Assembly: GCA_021129835.1 (NCBI GenBank)
Contig: JAJOKM010000138.1
Span: forward strand, 1-14,496
DNA from: Thermodesulfovibrionales bacterium
GTDB taxonomy: Bacteria; Nitrospirota; Thermodesulfovibrionia; Thermodesulfovibrionales; Dissulfurispiraceae
Direction of reading: 5' to 3'
DNA: 14,496 bases
A program made the translations under genes and the position numbers. The notes beneath the pieces were generated by a model that was given only the letters and a program-made list of their open reading frames with translations, was not told the DNA's origin and ran no database searches. This document shows positions 1 to 6,452 of this stretch, piece after piece (position 1 is the stretch's first letter; each line of letters begins with the position of its first letter).

Positions 1-314
1 TTTCGCCTTCTAATTTTTCGTCCTCCCCGACTATAAACTCCGCTATCTGGACCAGTGGCCAGAGGGCTACTCGCACCACTTTCTTTGCCGCTTCTCTTTC
101 AGCGATAAACTCCGCTAATGCGGAACTATGCCGGTTGTAGAAGGCAACAAACTTCTGCCCTACCTCGTTAGTCAAGAGATACTTATCCCGAAACTCCCTT
201 AAGATATTTATCTCTTCAGCCAAAGGGGGAAGCCTCGGCCCTCCCCGGCATTAAAAAGAGCCCAAAAAAGAAGACTAAACCGATCAAAAAGACCATCTTT
301 TTCTTTAAAAACAT
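1..314 (-). pseudogene. Small secreted CFI-box-type protein, frameshifted, runs off the left edge
   Basis: Read on the minus strand from ATG at 314-312, with a good ribosome-binding site (AAGGAG) just upstream. The first about 26 residues form a signal peptide (MFLKKK, then a hydrophobic run VFLIGLVFFFGLFL, then GRAEA). The frame then hits a stop at 218-216. One base over, the frame continues open to the window edge with PLAEEINILREFRDKYLLTN and further on VVRVALWPLVQIAEFIV. From memory this matches the tail of CFI-box C-terminal domains, in which a conserved Cys-Phe-Ile segment precedes PLAEE and REFRDKYL; that Cys segment is absent here. Removing one C from the C run at 225-229 would give a single open frame joining signal peptide and tail. 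So this is a recent frameshift, a phase-variable tract or a sequence error. Function unknown; export is inferred from the signal peptide. Confidence 0.6.
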
Positions 315-359
315 AATATGTCTCCTTTTTCTTAAAAAATAGTTGTTTGGTGACTCTCT

Positions 360-389
360 ATTATTTCAAAAGAAATCTATATTCGTCAA
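360..389 (-). promoter_or_regulatory. Second, duplicated promoter-like unit
   Basis: A tandem copy of the promoter unit just described. TTGACG (389-384) is followed after 18 bases by AATAAT (365-360), with the same ATAGATTTCTTT spacer core. Its boxes are weaker matches than those of the outer unit. Confidence 0.4.
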
Positions 390-393
390 CCCC

Positions 394-422
394 ATTATCC
401 AAAGAAATCTATAGTTTGTCAA
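394..422 (-). promoter_or_regulatory. Sigma-70-type promoter upstream of the secreted protein
   Basis: On the minus strand TTGACA (422-417) is followed after exactly 17 bases by GATAAT (399-394). This is close to the sigma-70 consensus in both boxes and spacing, and predicts a transcript with a leader of about 70 bases before the ATG at 314. Confidence 0.6.
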
Positions 423-479
423 CCCCTGCTTTTCTCTACTTTAACCGTAGAAAAATGGGAGGAGAATCAAACAAAACTA

Positions 480-749
480 TCACCTAAAATTAAAATGCTT
501 TCTTACCGGCTCTTTAATGTCCCATGTGCAGGCTAATCCTTTTGGAAAGGTTACAAAATCTCCTGCCTTAATTTCGACCTTTTCGCCATCTTTTGTCTCG
601 ACTATAGCCCTTCCCTCGACTAAATAGCACTCCTCTGTTTCATCGTAGTGCCATTCAAACCTTGATATCTCCTTTGCCCAGACAGGCCATCTGTCTACTC
701 TGCGACCTTCTATCGCCTCTTTTGTTGGCCGCTCAATCTTAATATCCAT
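480..749 (-). CDS. Small single-domain cupin protein
   Basis: An 89-residue protein consisting of one cupin beta-barrel domain, similar to the small Cupin_3 type. Visible are the first cupin motif around residues 32-47 (WHYDETEECYLVEG) and the second around 60-70 (IKAGDFVTFPKGL), then TW and a terminal EPVRKHF, typical of this class. The usual HxH metal ligands of motif 1 are not present in standard form, so metal binding and enzymatic activity are uncertain; family members may be sugar- or ureidoglycine-related enzymes or uncharacterised. I start at ATG 749-747 because GGAGG lies five bases upstream; a GTG two codons earlier overlaps that ribosome-binding site. It stands alone, and its minus-strand transcript would run toward the promoter repeat. 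A palindrome at 764-784 may be its operator. Substrate unknown. Confidence 0.8.
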   Translation of the reverse strand: MDIKIERPTKEAIEGRRVDRWPVWAKEISRFEWHYDETEECYLVEGRAIVETKDGEKVEIKAGDFVTFPKGLACTWDIKEPVRKHFNFR

Positions 750-763
750 AATCACCTCCGTTT

Positions 764-784
764 GGTATAATACTTAATTATACC
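764..784. promoter_or_regulatory. Inverted repeat upstream of the cupin gene, possible operator
   Basis: Two perfect 8-base arms, GGTATAAT (764-771) and ATTATACC (777-784), surround five bases. The palindrome ends 15 bases before the cupin start and includes a TATAAT read on the minus strand, the right place for a promoter -10 box. A repressor site is a reasonable guess; no matching -35 box is evident. Confidence 0.35.
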
Positions 785-905
785 TGATTATGCAAGATGA
801 GCGAAAGACCTTCGAGGATTATGGTTATACTAAAAAATATCCCTTCTGGGGCACAAAACAGTGCTGAAAGAGGCTCAATAGAATGATTAACGATAACATC
901 CGTAT

Positions 906-1703
906 ATGAATTGGAGATTGATAGATTCTGGTTTGGGTGATGCTGCCTACAATATGGCGATGGACGAAGCCATTGCGATTAATGTAAGAAAGCGGAAATC
1001 ACCCCCAACATTAAGATTATATGGGTGGAGAGTCTTATCCGTGAGCATCGGATCGTTCCAGAAGATAACAGATATTAATATAGAGCATTGCAGAAGCAAT
1101 AACATCCCGGTAGTAAGAAGGCCTACTGGCGGTAGAGGCATCCTGCATGGAGATGAACTCACCTATAGTTTTTCCTCAAGAAAGGAGGGCCTGTTTTCAG
1201 GAGGACTCATGAATACCTATCGGCAAATAGGCATTGCACTGAAGTCCGGACTCGAAATAATCGGGGTAGCGGCGGCAATAGAGATAGAACGAAAATCAGG
1301 AAGAGATCTTATGCGGAGTCCTCTCTGCATTAAATCCAGATCATACGGTGAGATAAGCTTTAGCAATCAAAAACTTATCGGTTCTGCACAAAGGCGATGG
1401 GAGGATGGTTTTTTGCAACAGGGTTCGATACCTTATTCCATTGATTCTGAGAAGCTGACAGCAATATTTCGATTGCAGAACGCAGAGGCCGAAAAGACAA
1501 AAGTAGGTGGTTTAAGGAAGTTGCTTCCTGGTTTTAAGTTCGAGGAGTTCAAACAATCTCTTAAATTATCCTTTGAAGAGACATTCGGTATCACCTTTGT
1601 CTGCTCTCAGCCGTCTCCAGATGAAGAGGTGCTTGCCCATCTCTTGCTTTCTGAGAAATATCTGGATCCCCAGTGGACAGAGAGGATGGCGAAGAAGATC
1701 TAG
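906..1703 (+). CDS. Lipoate-protein ligase A family protein, LipM-like octanoyltransferase
   Basis: A 265-residue member of the biotin/lipoate A/B transferase family, which attaches octanoate or lipoate to a lysine of lipoyl-domain proteins such as the glycine cleavage H protein. In order: N-terminal NWRLIDSG with YNMAMDEA (residues 15-22), the substrate-pocket segment RRPTGGRGILHGDELTYS (71-88), a cysteine at 141 in the position of the LipM catalytic Cys, and KLIGSAQRR (156-164) with the family lysine, followed by LQQGSI. The cysteine and the QGSI ending favour an octanoyltransferase of the LipM type over an ATP-using ligase; sequence alone does not settle this. An in-frame stop at 894 rules out an upstream start, and no ribosome-binding site is seen before the ATG. 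Its last 113 bases overlap the convergent membrane protein gene. Confidence 0.8.
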   Translation: MNWRLIDSGLGDAAYNMAMDEAIAINVRKRKSPPTLRLYGWRVLSVSIGSFQKITDINIEHCRSNNIPVVRRPTGGRGILHGDELTYSFSSRKEGLFSGGLMNTYRQIGIALKSGLEIIGVAAAIEIERKSGRDLMRSPLCIKSRSYGEISFSNQKLIGSAQRRWEDGFLQQGSIPYSIDSEKLTAIFRLQNAEAEKTKVGGLRKLLPGFKFEEFKQSLKLSFEETFGITFVCSQPSPDEEVLAHLLLSEKYLDPQWTERMAKKI

Positions 1704-2601
1704 TTTTATAGTAATATCGAAAGACTGAAGAGATTACTATAATACCAATATACACCTGCATGGTATATACAATGATTTGATATGCTATTAATAGTATTAG
1801 ATCAATTTCTGGCATCAATAAAATCTGAGGGCCTATTATTAAGATCATTGCAAGACCCACTCCTGCAGCCACTAACATAACAACCGCATAAAATCCTATA
1901 GCGGACGGCACGGAATAGATGTATCTTATAGATTCCTCGAGCGCCCTTAGTGGCCTCGATCTGTTAAATGCTATATGAGCAATACCATAGGCAGCTATTG
2001 ATAGCATGACGAGGACTAAAAAGGCGCCAGTGCTAAGAAGTGCCAGAGAGAAGAATATCTCAAGAAAATGAGCGAAGACTGCATCCATGGCCTTTACCGC
2101 TTCTGTTATGGCGAGAGTTATTCCTCTAAATATACCGAACATAAATATGGTAGCTATAAACATAATACCCACCATGAGGAAAAATACATATATTGATGAA
2201 AACAGTCTTCTACCCTCGGCAAAGAATGCCCCAAATGTGAATCTGCTGATTCCATTTAGTATGCTCTTAGCAAGAATACCCGCGGTCCCGCTGATAATAA
2301 AGACCCATAAAATAGCTATTAATACAAGGTATATGAGAAGGCTCAGTATCATAACCATCGCGACTATTAAATATTTATTCAATAACTCGAAGGCCTCTTG
2401 AATGATGCTTGCAGCATCGCCAAGCCTTAAAATTTCAGCGAAATCAAGCCCGAGCATTATAAAAGCGATGACAACAAGCATCCCCACTACAGCAAAAAAA
2501 CTTACAAAACAGAAAATCCCCAATACTGAGTGAATTAGTATCAACTGCCAATTTTTGTGGACGGTATTTATGCCTTCTTTTATTGTAGAGATATAAGACA
2601 T
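1591..2601 (-). CDS. Uncharacterised polytopic membrane protein
   Basis: A 336-residue protein I do not recognise by function. Hydrophobic stretches at about residues 18-50, 76-108, 136-160, 182-210, 234-262 and 267-294 suggest six membrane segments, the layout of generic DUF-type membrane proteins related to GPDPase membrane domains (weak impression). A conserved-looking loop NRSRPLRALEESIRYI (213-228) sits between segments 4 and 5. After segment 6 comes a hydrophilic tail from about residue 300, rich in Ser, Asp and Gln. That tail is exactly the part encoded antisense to the end of the lipoate-transferase gene, so it may be a read-through extension. The start at 2601 has no clear ribosome-binding site. 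It lies 65 bases beyond lpxI on the same strand and may be the last gene of that operon. Confidence 0.65.
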   Translation of the reverse strand: MSYISTIKEGINTVHKNWQLILIHSVLGIFCFVSFFAVVGMLVVIAFIMLGLDFAEILRLGDAASIIQEAFELLNKYLIVAMVMILSLLIYLVLIAILWVFIISGTAGILAKSILNGISRFTFGAFFAEGRRLFSSIYVFFLMVGIMFIATIFMFGIFRGITLAITEAVKAMDAVFAHFLEIFFSLALLSTGAFLVLVMLSIAAYGIAHIAFNRSRPLRALEESIRYIYSVPSAIGFYAVVMLVAAGVGLAMILIIGPQILLMPEIDLILLIAYQIIVYTMQVYIGIIVISSVFRYYYKTRSSSPSSLSTGDPDISQKARDGQAPLHLETAESRQR

Positions 2602-2666
2602 GATGAATTAAGAATAAAAAAACGGCCCTTTCTCATTTTGTGTGGGCAGTGTGGATGGTAAGAGTT

Positions 2667-3473
2667 CTATTGCCTGTATCCAACTATCGAAATTCCTGAA
2701 TTTTCTGCTTCCATTGCTAATTCCTTCCTGTTTACTATTATGCTCCTGCCTGCCTCGACAGCAAGAACCCTTGCTCCTGCATTAATCATGGAATTAAGGG
2801 TATTAAGTCCTATGACAGGGACATCAAGTCTCATATCCTGCTGAGGCTTAGACACCTTGACGACAACTGCGTCTTCGCCCGCCAATCTGCCTCCTCGCCG
2901 TATCGCTTCATCTGTCCCCTCAATTGCCTCTATTGCCATCACGGCCTTTCTTTTTACGACTACTGTCTGGCCAATGTCTAATTTGGCAATTTCTTTCGCT
3001 ATCTTCCAGCCAAATTCGATGTCTCTCCATTCCTCGTCTGCTGGAAGGTCTCTTGTCAAGACACCTTCTGGTGTAAGGAGATGCGAGCTAAAGGCAGCTG
3101 TATCTACTATGCGAATATCATCTCTTTCGAGCTCATCTGCAATTGCATTTAATATAGAGTCATCACTCATGTCTTTCAGAGAAAAAAACAGTTTCATTGC
3201 CCTGATGTCCGGAGTTATTTTCGATTTATAAAGCAGGCTCTTCGGAGTCTTTCCTGCCATTATAACTTCCTTCACGCCAAAGCCTTTCAATGCATTTATC
3301 ATCTCGCCTAGTTTACCTACATTAACCCATTTTATCTCGTCGGAAACCTCATTTAACTCGAGAGAAGTAAGATTTTTAAATGCTATTGTAATTATCTTGA
3401 AACCACGCTTCTTTGCGTCACTGGCAATTATTTTTGGTAGGTCGTCCGCGCCTGCAATGATACCTATCTGCAT
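2667..3473 (-). CDS. lpxI: LpxI, UDP-2,3-diacylglucosamine pyrophosphatase
   Basis: A 268-residue protein of the LpxI (DUF1009) family, which cleaves UDP-2,3-diacylglucosamine to lipid X and UMP in lipid A synthesis and replaces LpxH in many bacteria. Seen are the N-terminal nucleotide-binding segment IGIIAGADDLPKI, the middle VIMAGKTPKSLL, and the C-terminal domain with ADEEWRDIEFGWKIAKEIA, VVKRKAVMAIEAIEGTDEAI, RRGGRL, DMRLDVPVIGLNT and the terminal AGARVLAVEAGRSI. Length and ends match the family. The start codon overlaps the end of lpxA by 10 bases, pointing to translational coupling. Position directly after lpxA fits the pathway order. Confidence 0.95.
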   Translation of the reverse strand: MQIGIIAGADDLPKIIASDAKKRGFKIITIAFKNLTSLELNEVSDEIKWVNVGKLGEMINALKGFGVKEVIMAGKTPKSLLYKSKITPDIRAMKLFFSLKDMSDDSILNAIADELERDDIRIVDTAAFSSHLLTPEGVLTRDLPADEEWRDIEFGWKIAKEIAKLDIGQTVVVKRKAVMAIEAIEGTDEAIRRGGRLAGEDAVVVKVSKPQQDMRLDVPVIGLNTLNSMINAGARVLAVEAGRSIIVNRKELAMEAENSGISIVGYRQ

Positions 3474-4243
3474 ATTCCCCTTTTATTCTCTTCTATAAAC
3501 CCCACGATATATCTTGCCTCTTCTACATCTAAGAGATCTGCCCTTATCTTTTCTATGGCGTCCTTTAATCTCCTTTTTTCTCTAAAAAGGATTTTATAGA
3601 CCTTTTTCAGGTTGTTTATGGTCTCTTCAGAAAAACCATGTCGCTTAAGTCCAATAATATTGAGCCCATATATTCTTGCACGGGCGCCAGATGCTATTGT
3701 ATATGGGGGGACATCCCGCCCTACGCCGCTAAAACCACCCACCATAGAATAGGCGCCTATTCTACTGAACTGATGAACTGCCGCCATACCTCCTATCACT
3801 ACAAAGTCTTCCACAACGACATGCCCTCCAAGGGTCGTTGCATTTGCCATAACAATAGAACTTCCTACTTTACAATCATGTGCTATATGGACATATGCCA
3901 TGAGAAAGTTTGAATCTTTGATCTCTGTCAGTCCATCTCCTTGCACTGATGCCCTGTGAATTGTTATATACTCCCTTATAATATTCTTCTTTCCGATCTT
4001 CACTCCTGTCTTTTCATCTTTATACTTCAGGTCTTGCGGAGAAAGTCCGATGGAGGTAAAAGGATAGATAATGCACTCTTCTCCTATCTCTGTAGCTCCC
4101 TCAACAACCACATTAGACATGAGTTTTGTGCCCCGCTTTATGGTAGCACCTTCACCTATAATGCAAAATGGACCTATATGAACATCTTCATCGATTTCTG
4201 ATCTCGAGCTCACTATTGCTGTTTTGTGTATCTCTCTTGCCAT
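3464..4243 (-). CDS. lpxA: LpxA, acyl-ACP--UDP-N-acetylglucosamine O-acyltransferase
   Basis: A 259-residue cytoplasmic acyltransferase that performs the first step of lipid A synthesis, moving a 3-hydroxyacyl chain from ACP to UDP-GlcNAc. The N-terminal two thirds is a left-handed beta helix of hexapeptide repeats, from IHKTAIV to about residue 185; the C-terminal helical part contains GLKRHGFS. The catalytic histidine is His122 in AHDC, and His141 and His157 match E. coli His144 and His160. Gly170 matches E. coli Gly173, the residue that sets acyl-chain length; glycine there allows a longer chain such as C14 in E. coli (inference). GGGG six bases before the ATG serves as ribosome-binding site. 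It is eight bases from fabZ and overlaps lpxI. Confidence 0.97.
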   Translation of the reverse strand: MAREIHKTAIVSSRSEIDEDVHIGPFCIIGEGATIKRGTKLMSNVVVEGATEIGEECIIYPFTSIGLSPQDLKYKDEKTGVKIGKKNIIREYITIHRASVQGDGLTEIKDSNFLMAYVHIAHDCKVGSSIVMANATTLGGHVVVEDFVVIGGMAAVHQFSRIGAYSMVGGFSGVGRDVPPYTIASGARARIYGLNIIGLKRHGFSEETINNLKKVYKILFREKRRLKDAIEKIRADLLDVEEARYIVGFIEENKRGICR

Positions 4244-4251
4244 TCATCCCC

Positions 4252-4689
4252 CTATAATTCTTCGTCGGCAATCATTACAATAAATTCTGCTTCTGTTGTT
4301 AACCTGTCACCGACAAAGGTATTGCCCGAAAACTTCCAGACATTGCCCCTTGTCTGTGTAACCTGTATTTCAAGTCTGAGCTGGTCCCCTGGCAAAACAG
4401 GTCTTCTAAACTTCACTTTCTCTATACTCATAAAATATACGGTCTTCTTCCCCTCTGTCCTTGATGATTTAAATGCGAGTATGCCTGCTGCCTGCGCCAT
4501 CGCTTCCACGATTAAAACCCCGGGCATTATAGGGTTATCAGGAAAATGCCCCTGAAAAAATGGTTCATTGATGGTTACATTCTTAATACCCACTACCCTG
4601 TTATTAGGTTCTAACTCTATTACCCGGTCAACAAGCAAAAAAGGATATCTGTGAGGAAGCAGAGACAAGATTTCTTTAGTATCGACCAT
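4252..4689 (-). CDS. fabZ: FabZ, 3-hydroxyacyl-ACP dehydratase
   Basis: A 145-residue hot-dog-fold enzyme that dehydrates 3-hydroxyacyl-ACP in fatty acid elongation. The signature LLPHRYPFLLVDRV opens the protein (residues 10-23), the catalytic His48 lies in GHFPDNPIMPG and the catalytic Glu62 in VEAMAQ; KFRRPVLPGDQL follows. Length is typical. The ATG is preceded by AGGA at usual distance. Placement between lpxD and lpxA is common in Gram-negatives: FabZ and the two Lpx acyltransferases compete for the same 3-hydroxyacyl-ACP, so co-expression balances membrane phospholipid against lipid A. Confidence 0.97.
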   Translation of the reverse strand: MVDTKEILSLLPHRYPFLLVDRVIELEPNNRVVGIKNVTINEPFFQGHFPDNPIMPGVLIVEAMAQAAGILAFKSSRTEGKKTVYFMSIEKVKFRRPVLPGDQLRLEIQVTQTRGNVWKFSGNTFVGDRLTTEAEFIVMIADEEL

Positions 4690-4735
4690 TTTGCACTTTC
4701 CTAAATATATTCACCGGCGATTGATTTATATTGAC

Positions 4736-5749
4736 TCAGCTATTTTCTACCTGAATAATCCTCTCTTCTAATTCTCTTATTTTTTTATTTAGCTCCGGCA
4801 GCTTCAAAAACAGGGCACTTGACCTTAGCCATTCTCTGTGGGGCATCAAAGGACACCCAGAATATATACCTCGACTCACATTACCTATTACTCCTGCCTT
4901 TCCCCCGATCATTGCGCCTGACTCTATGGTAACATTGTCTGAAACCCCTGCTTGTCCGCCAATCGCTACATTATCACCTATCTCTGAACTCCCACCTACT
5001 CCCACCTGGGCCGTCAATATAATATTTTGGCCTAGATTCACATTATGCCCTATCTGGACGAGATTGTCTATTTTTGTGCCCCTTCCAATCAAGGTATTCC
5101 CCGTTGTCGCTCGGTCAATAGTCGCATTAGCGCCAATTTCTACACTATCTTCTACTTTTACAGTGCCGACCTGAGGTATCTTATGATGAATGCCATCTTC
5201 AAATACATACCCGAAGCCATCAGAACCTATAACAGCGCCGGCATGAATTATGACCCTGTTACCGATAGTAATGTCTTCCCTGATCGTCACATTTGGATAT
5301 ATCAAACAGTCATTTCCTATAATACTATTTTCACCAATAAATACTCCTGGATGAATAACCGTTTCAGAACCAATCTTTACGCCACTAGCTATATATGCGA
5401 AAGGATAGATGGTGGCATTTTGCCCGATAATGACATTATCCGAAATAAATGCCTTTTCACTGATGCCTTTGTGTCGAGAGGTTTTAGTGTAAAAGAAAGA
5501 AAGGAGTTTTGCAAATGCGTAGTGGGGATTTTTAGTCTTTATCTGCGGTTTTTCTATCCCGGCAACAGACTCTTTTACTATTACTGCTGATGCCTTGCTG
5601 TCTTTAAGTCTTTTCAGCCACTTTGTGCTTGCAAGATATGTAATATCTCTCTCTTTTGCATCAGAAATACCAGAGACCCCTGCTATCTCTACTTCTTCAT
5701 CTCCGGCAATCTCACCGTTTATTATCTCTGCAATCTCCCTTAGCTTCAT
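4736..5749 (-). CDS. lpxD: LpxD, UDP-3-O-acylglucosamine N-acyltransferase
   Basis: A 337-residue acyltransferase that adds the second hydroxyacyl chain to UDP-3-O-acyl-glucosamine after LpxA and LpxC have acted. The N-terminal uridine-binding domain spans about residues 1-95 (MKLREIAEIINGEI, then SDAKERDITYL, NPHYAFAKLL). A hexapeptide-repeat beta helix follows to about residue 300, with GSDGFGY (175-181) and the catalytic His235 in QIGHNV. The C-terminal helix RELEERIIQVE is typical of the trimer tail. GGTGAG lies four bases ahead of the ATG. It sits 31 bases from ompH and 46 bases from fabZ, in the classic outer-membrane biogenesis order. lpxC is not in the window. Confidence 0.96.
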   Translation of the reverse strand: MKLREIAEIINGEIAGDEEVEIAGVSGISDAKERDITYLASTKWLKRLKDSKASAVIVKESVAGIEKPQIKTKNPHYAFAKLLSFFYTKTSRHKGISEKAFISDNVIIGQNATIYPFAYIASGVKIGSETVIHPGVFIGENSIIGNDCLIYPNVTIREDITIGNRVIIHAGAVIGSDGFGYVFEDGIHHKIPQVGTVKVEDSVEIGANATIDRATTGNTLIGRGTKIDNLVQIGHNVNLGQNIILTAQVGVGGSSEIGDNVAIGGQAGVSDNVTIESGAMIGGKAGVIGNVSRGIYSGCPLMPHREWLRSSALFLKLPELNKKIRELEERIIQVENS

Positions 5750-5780
5750 AACTCACCACATATCAAGCCTGTTCAGCATT

Positions 5781-6320
5781 TTAACTGCCTTTTTGCCACA
5801 CCTCGTTGTGTCGCTTTATCACTCTGCAAGTGATATCAATATTCTCTCTAACATATAAAATAAGGCCATCGCCACGTTCAAATATTAAAGTATATCCTTC
5901 CTCCATGGCAATCTCATTAATAATACCCCTCATCGCCTCTAATATTTTAGCTGTTGCCTCTCTTTCCTTTTCTCTGATCTCAGCACGGAAGTCCGTTATC
6001 ATCCTTTGATACTCCATAATGAAGCGTCTGATCTCGTCTTCTATTTTCTTCTTTGCTTCTGGAGATAGTATAGCCGCTTTTTTTTCTAATTCAGCCTGGC
6101 GATTCTCGATATCCCGCCCTTTTTCTTTAATAACTTCCTCTTTTGATCTGACCATAGACTCTAAATTAGCCAATGCTTCTTTGCCTGCGTCGGACTCATT
6201 TAGTGCCCTGAAGAGATCAATAACGCCTACCTTTACAGGCTCAGCAGCAAATCCTTTGGACATCATGCCTGGCAGAGACATGAAAAGTCCTACAACAATA
6301 AAGACCAAAAAAATTTTCAT
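5781..6320 (-). CDS. OmpH/Skp-family periplasmic chaperone
   Basis: A 179-residue exported protein of the OmpH/Skp family, which binds unfolded outer-membrane proteins in the periplasm and hands them to BamA. A signal peptide occupies about residues 1-26 (MKIFLVFIVVGLFM, ending GFAA), followed by the family opening VKVGVIDLFRALNESDAGK. Residues of about 50-125 are a highly charged coiled coil (EEVIKEKGRDIENRQAELEKK onward), the tentacle region. The end VRENIDITCRVIKRHNE is family-like. I start at ATG 6320-6318, where AAAGGAG lies eight bases upstream; a start 13 codons earlier would place this ribosome-binding site inside the gene and spoil the signal peptide. Gene order bamA-ompH-lpxD supports the call. 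Confidence 0.92.
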   Translation of the reverse strand: MKIFLVFIVVGLFMSLPGMMSKGFAAEPVKVGVIDLFRALNESDAGKEALANLESMVRSKEEVIKEKGRDIENRQAELEKKAAILSPEAKKKIEDEIRRFIMEYQRMITDFRAEIREKEREATAKILEAMRGIINEIAMEEGYTLIFERGDGLILYVRENIDITCRVIKRHNEVWQKGS

Positions 6321-6385
6321 CCCTGTTCTCCTTTGTATAATATTTATTATATTAGACATCCTGCGCTTTATAGGATACCTTTTAG

Positions 6386-6452
6386 TTCACAATTGGAGCA
6401 ACTTTCTATAGGCCCGTCCCACTCTCCTTTAAAAAGGCGCTCCAATTGTGAA
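6386..6452 (-). other. Inverted repeat straddling the bamA stop codon
   Basis: Perfect 14-base arms TTCACAATTGGAGC (6386-6399) and its complement (6439-6452) enclose 39 bases. The inner part also holds a small CCTTT/AAAGG palindrome at the bamA stop. In the bamA-ompH transcript this would form a strong stem covering the last codons of bamA and ending 65 bases before the ompH start. No U-run follows, so a simple terminator is unlikely. Confidence 0.5.

Larger units (their letters stand above)
315..468 (-). repeat. Promoter-bearing dispersed repeat, left copy
   Basis: This segment is clearly related to 14178-14295. Both copies, read on the minus strand, carry in order a terminal motif (GATTCTCCTCCCATTTT here, GGTTCTTCTCCCATTTT there), CTACGGTTA, TTGACAAAC, ATAGATTTCT, CCAAACAA and a ribosome-binding site just before an ATG. 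Similarity stops at the start codons: the genes that follow are unrelated. The left copy is longer mainly because the TTGAC-to-ATAGATTTCT unit is duplicated. The outer terminal motif resembles an insertion-sequence end, so the repeat may be an IS end carrying a promoter (inference). Confidence 0.65.

Noticed and set aside
2602..2666. Terminator between lpxI and the membrane protein
   Set aside because: A run of T follows GGGCC on the minus strand, but no complementary stem arm precedes it.
5045..5590. Long plus-strand open frame (181 codons) opposite lpxD
   Set aside because: Fully antisense to a well-supported lpxD; its composition (many Tyr, Ile, Asn, Cys) and lack of a ribosome-binding site mark it as a shadow frame.
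6321..6359. Upstream ATG for ompH adding 13 residues
   Set aside because: The internal ATG has a strong ribosome-binding site and gives a standard signal peptide.
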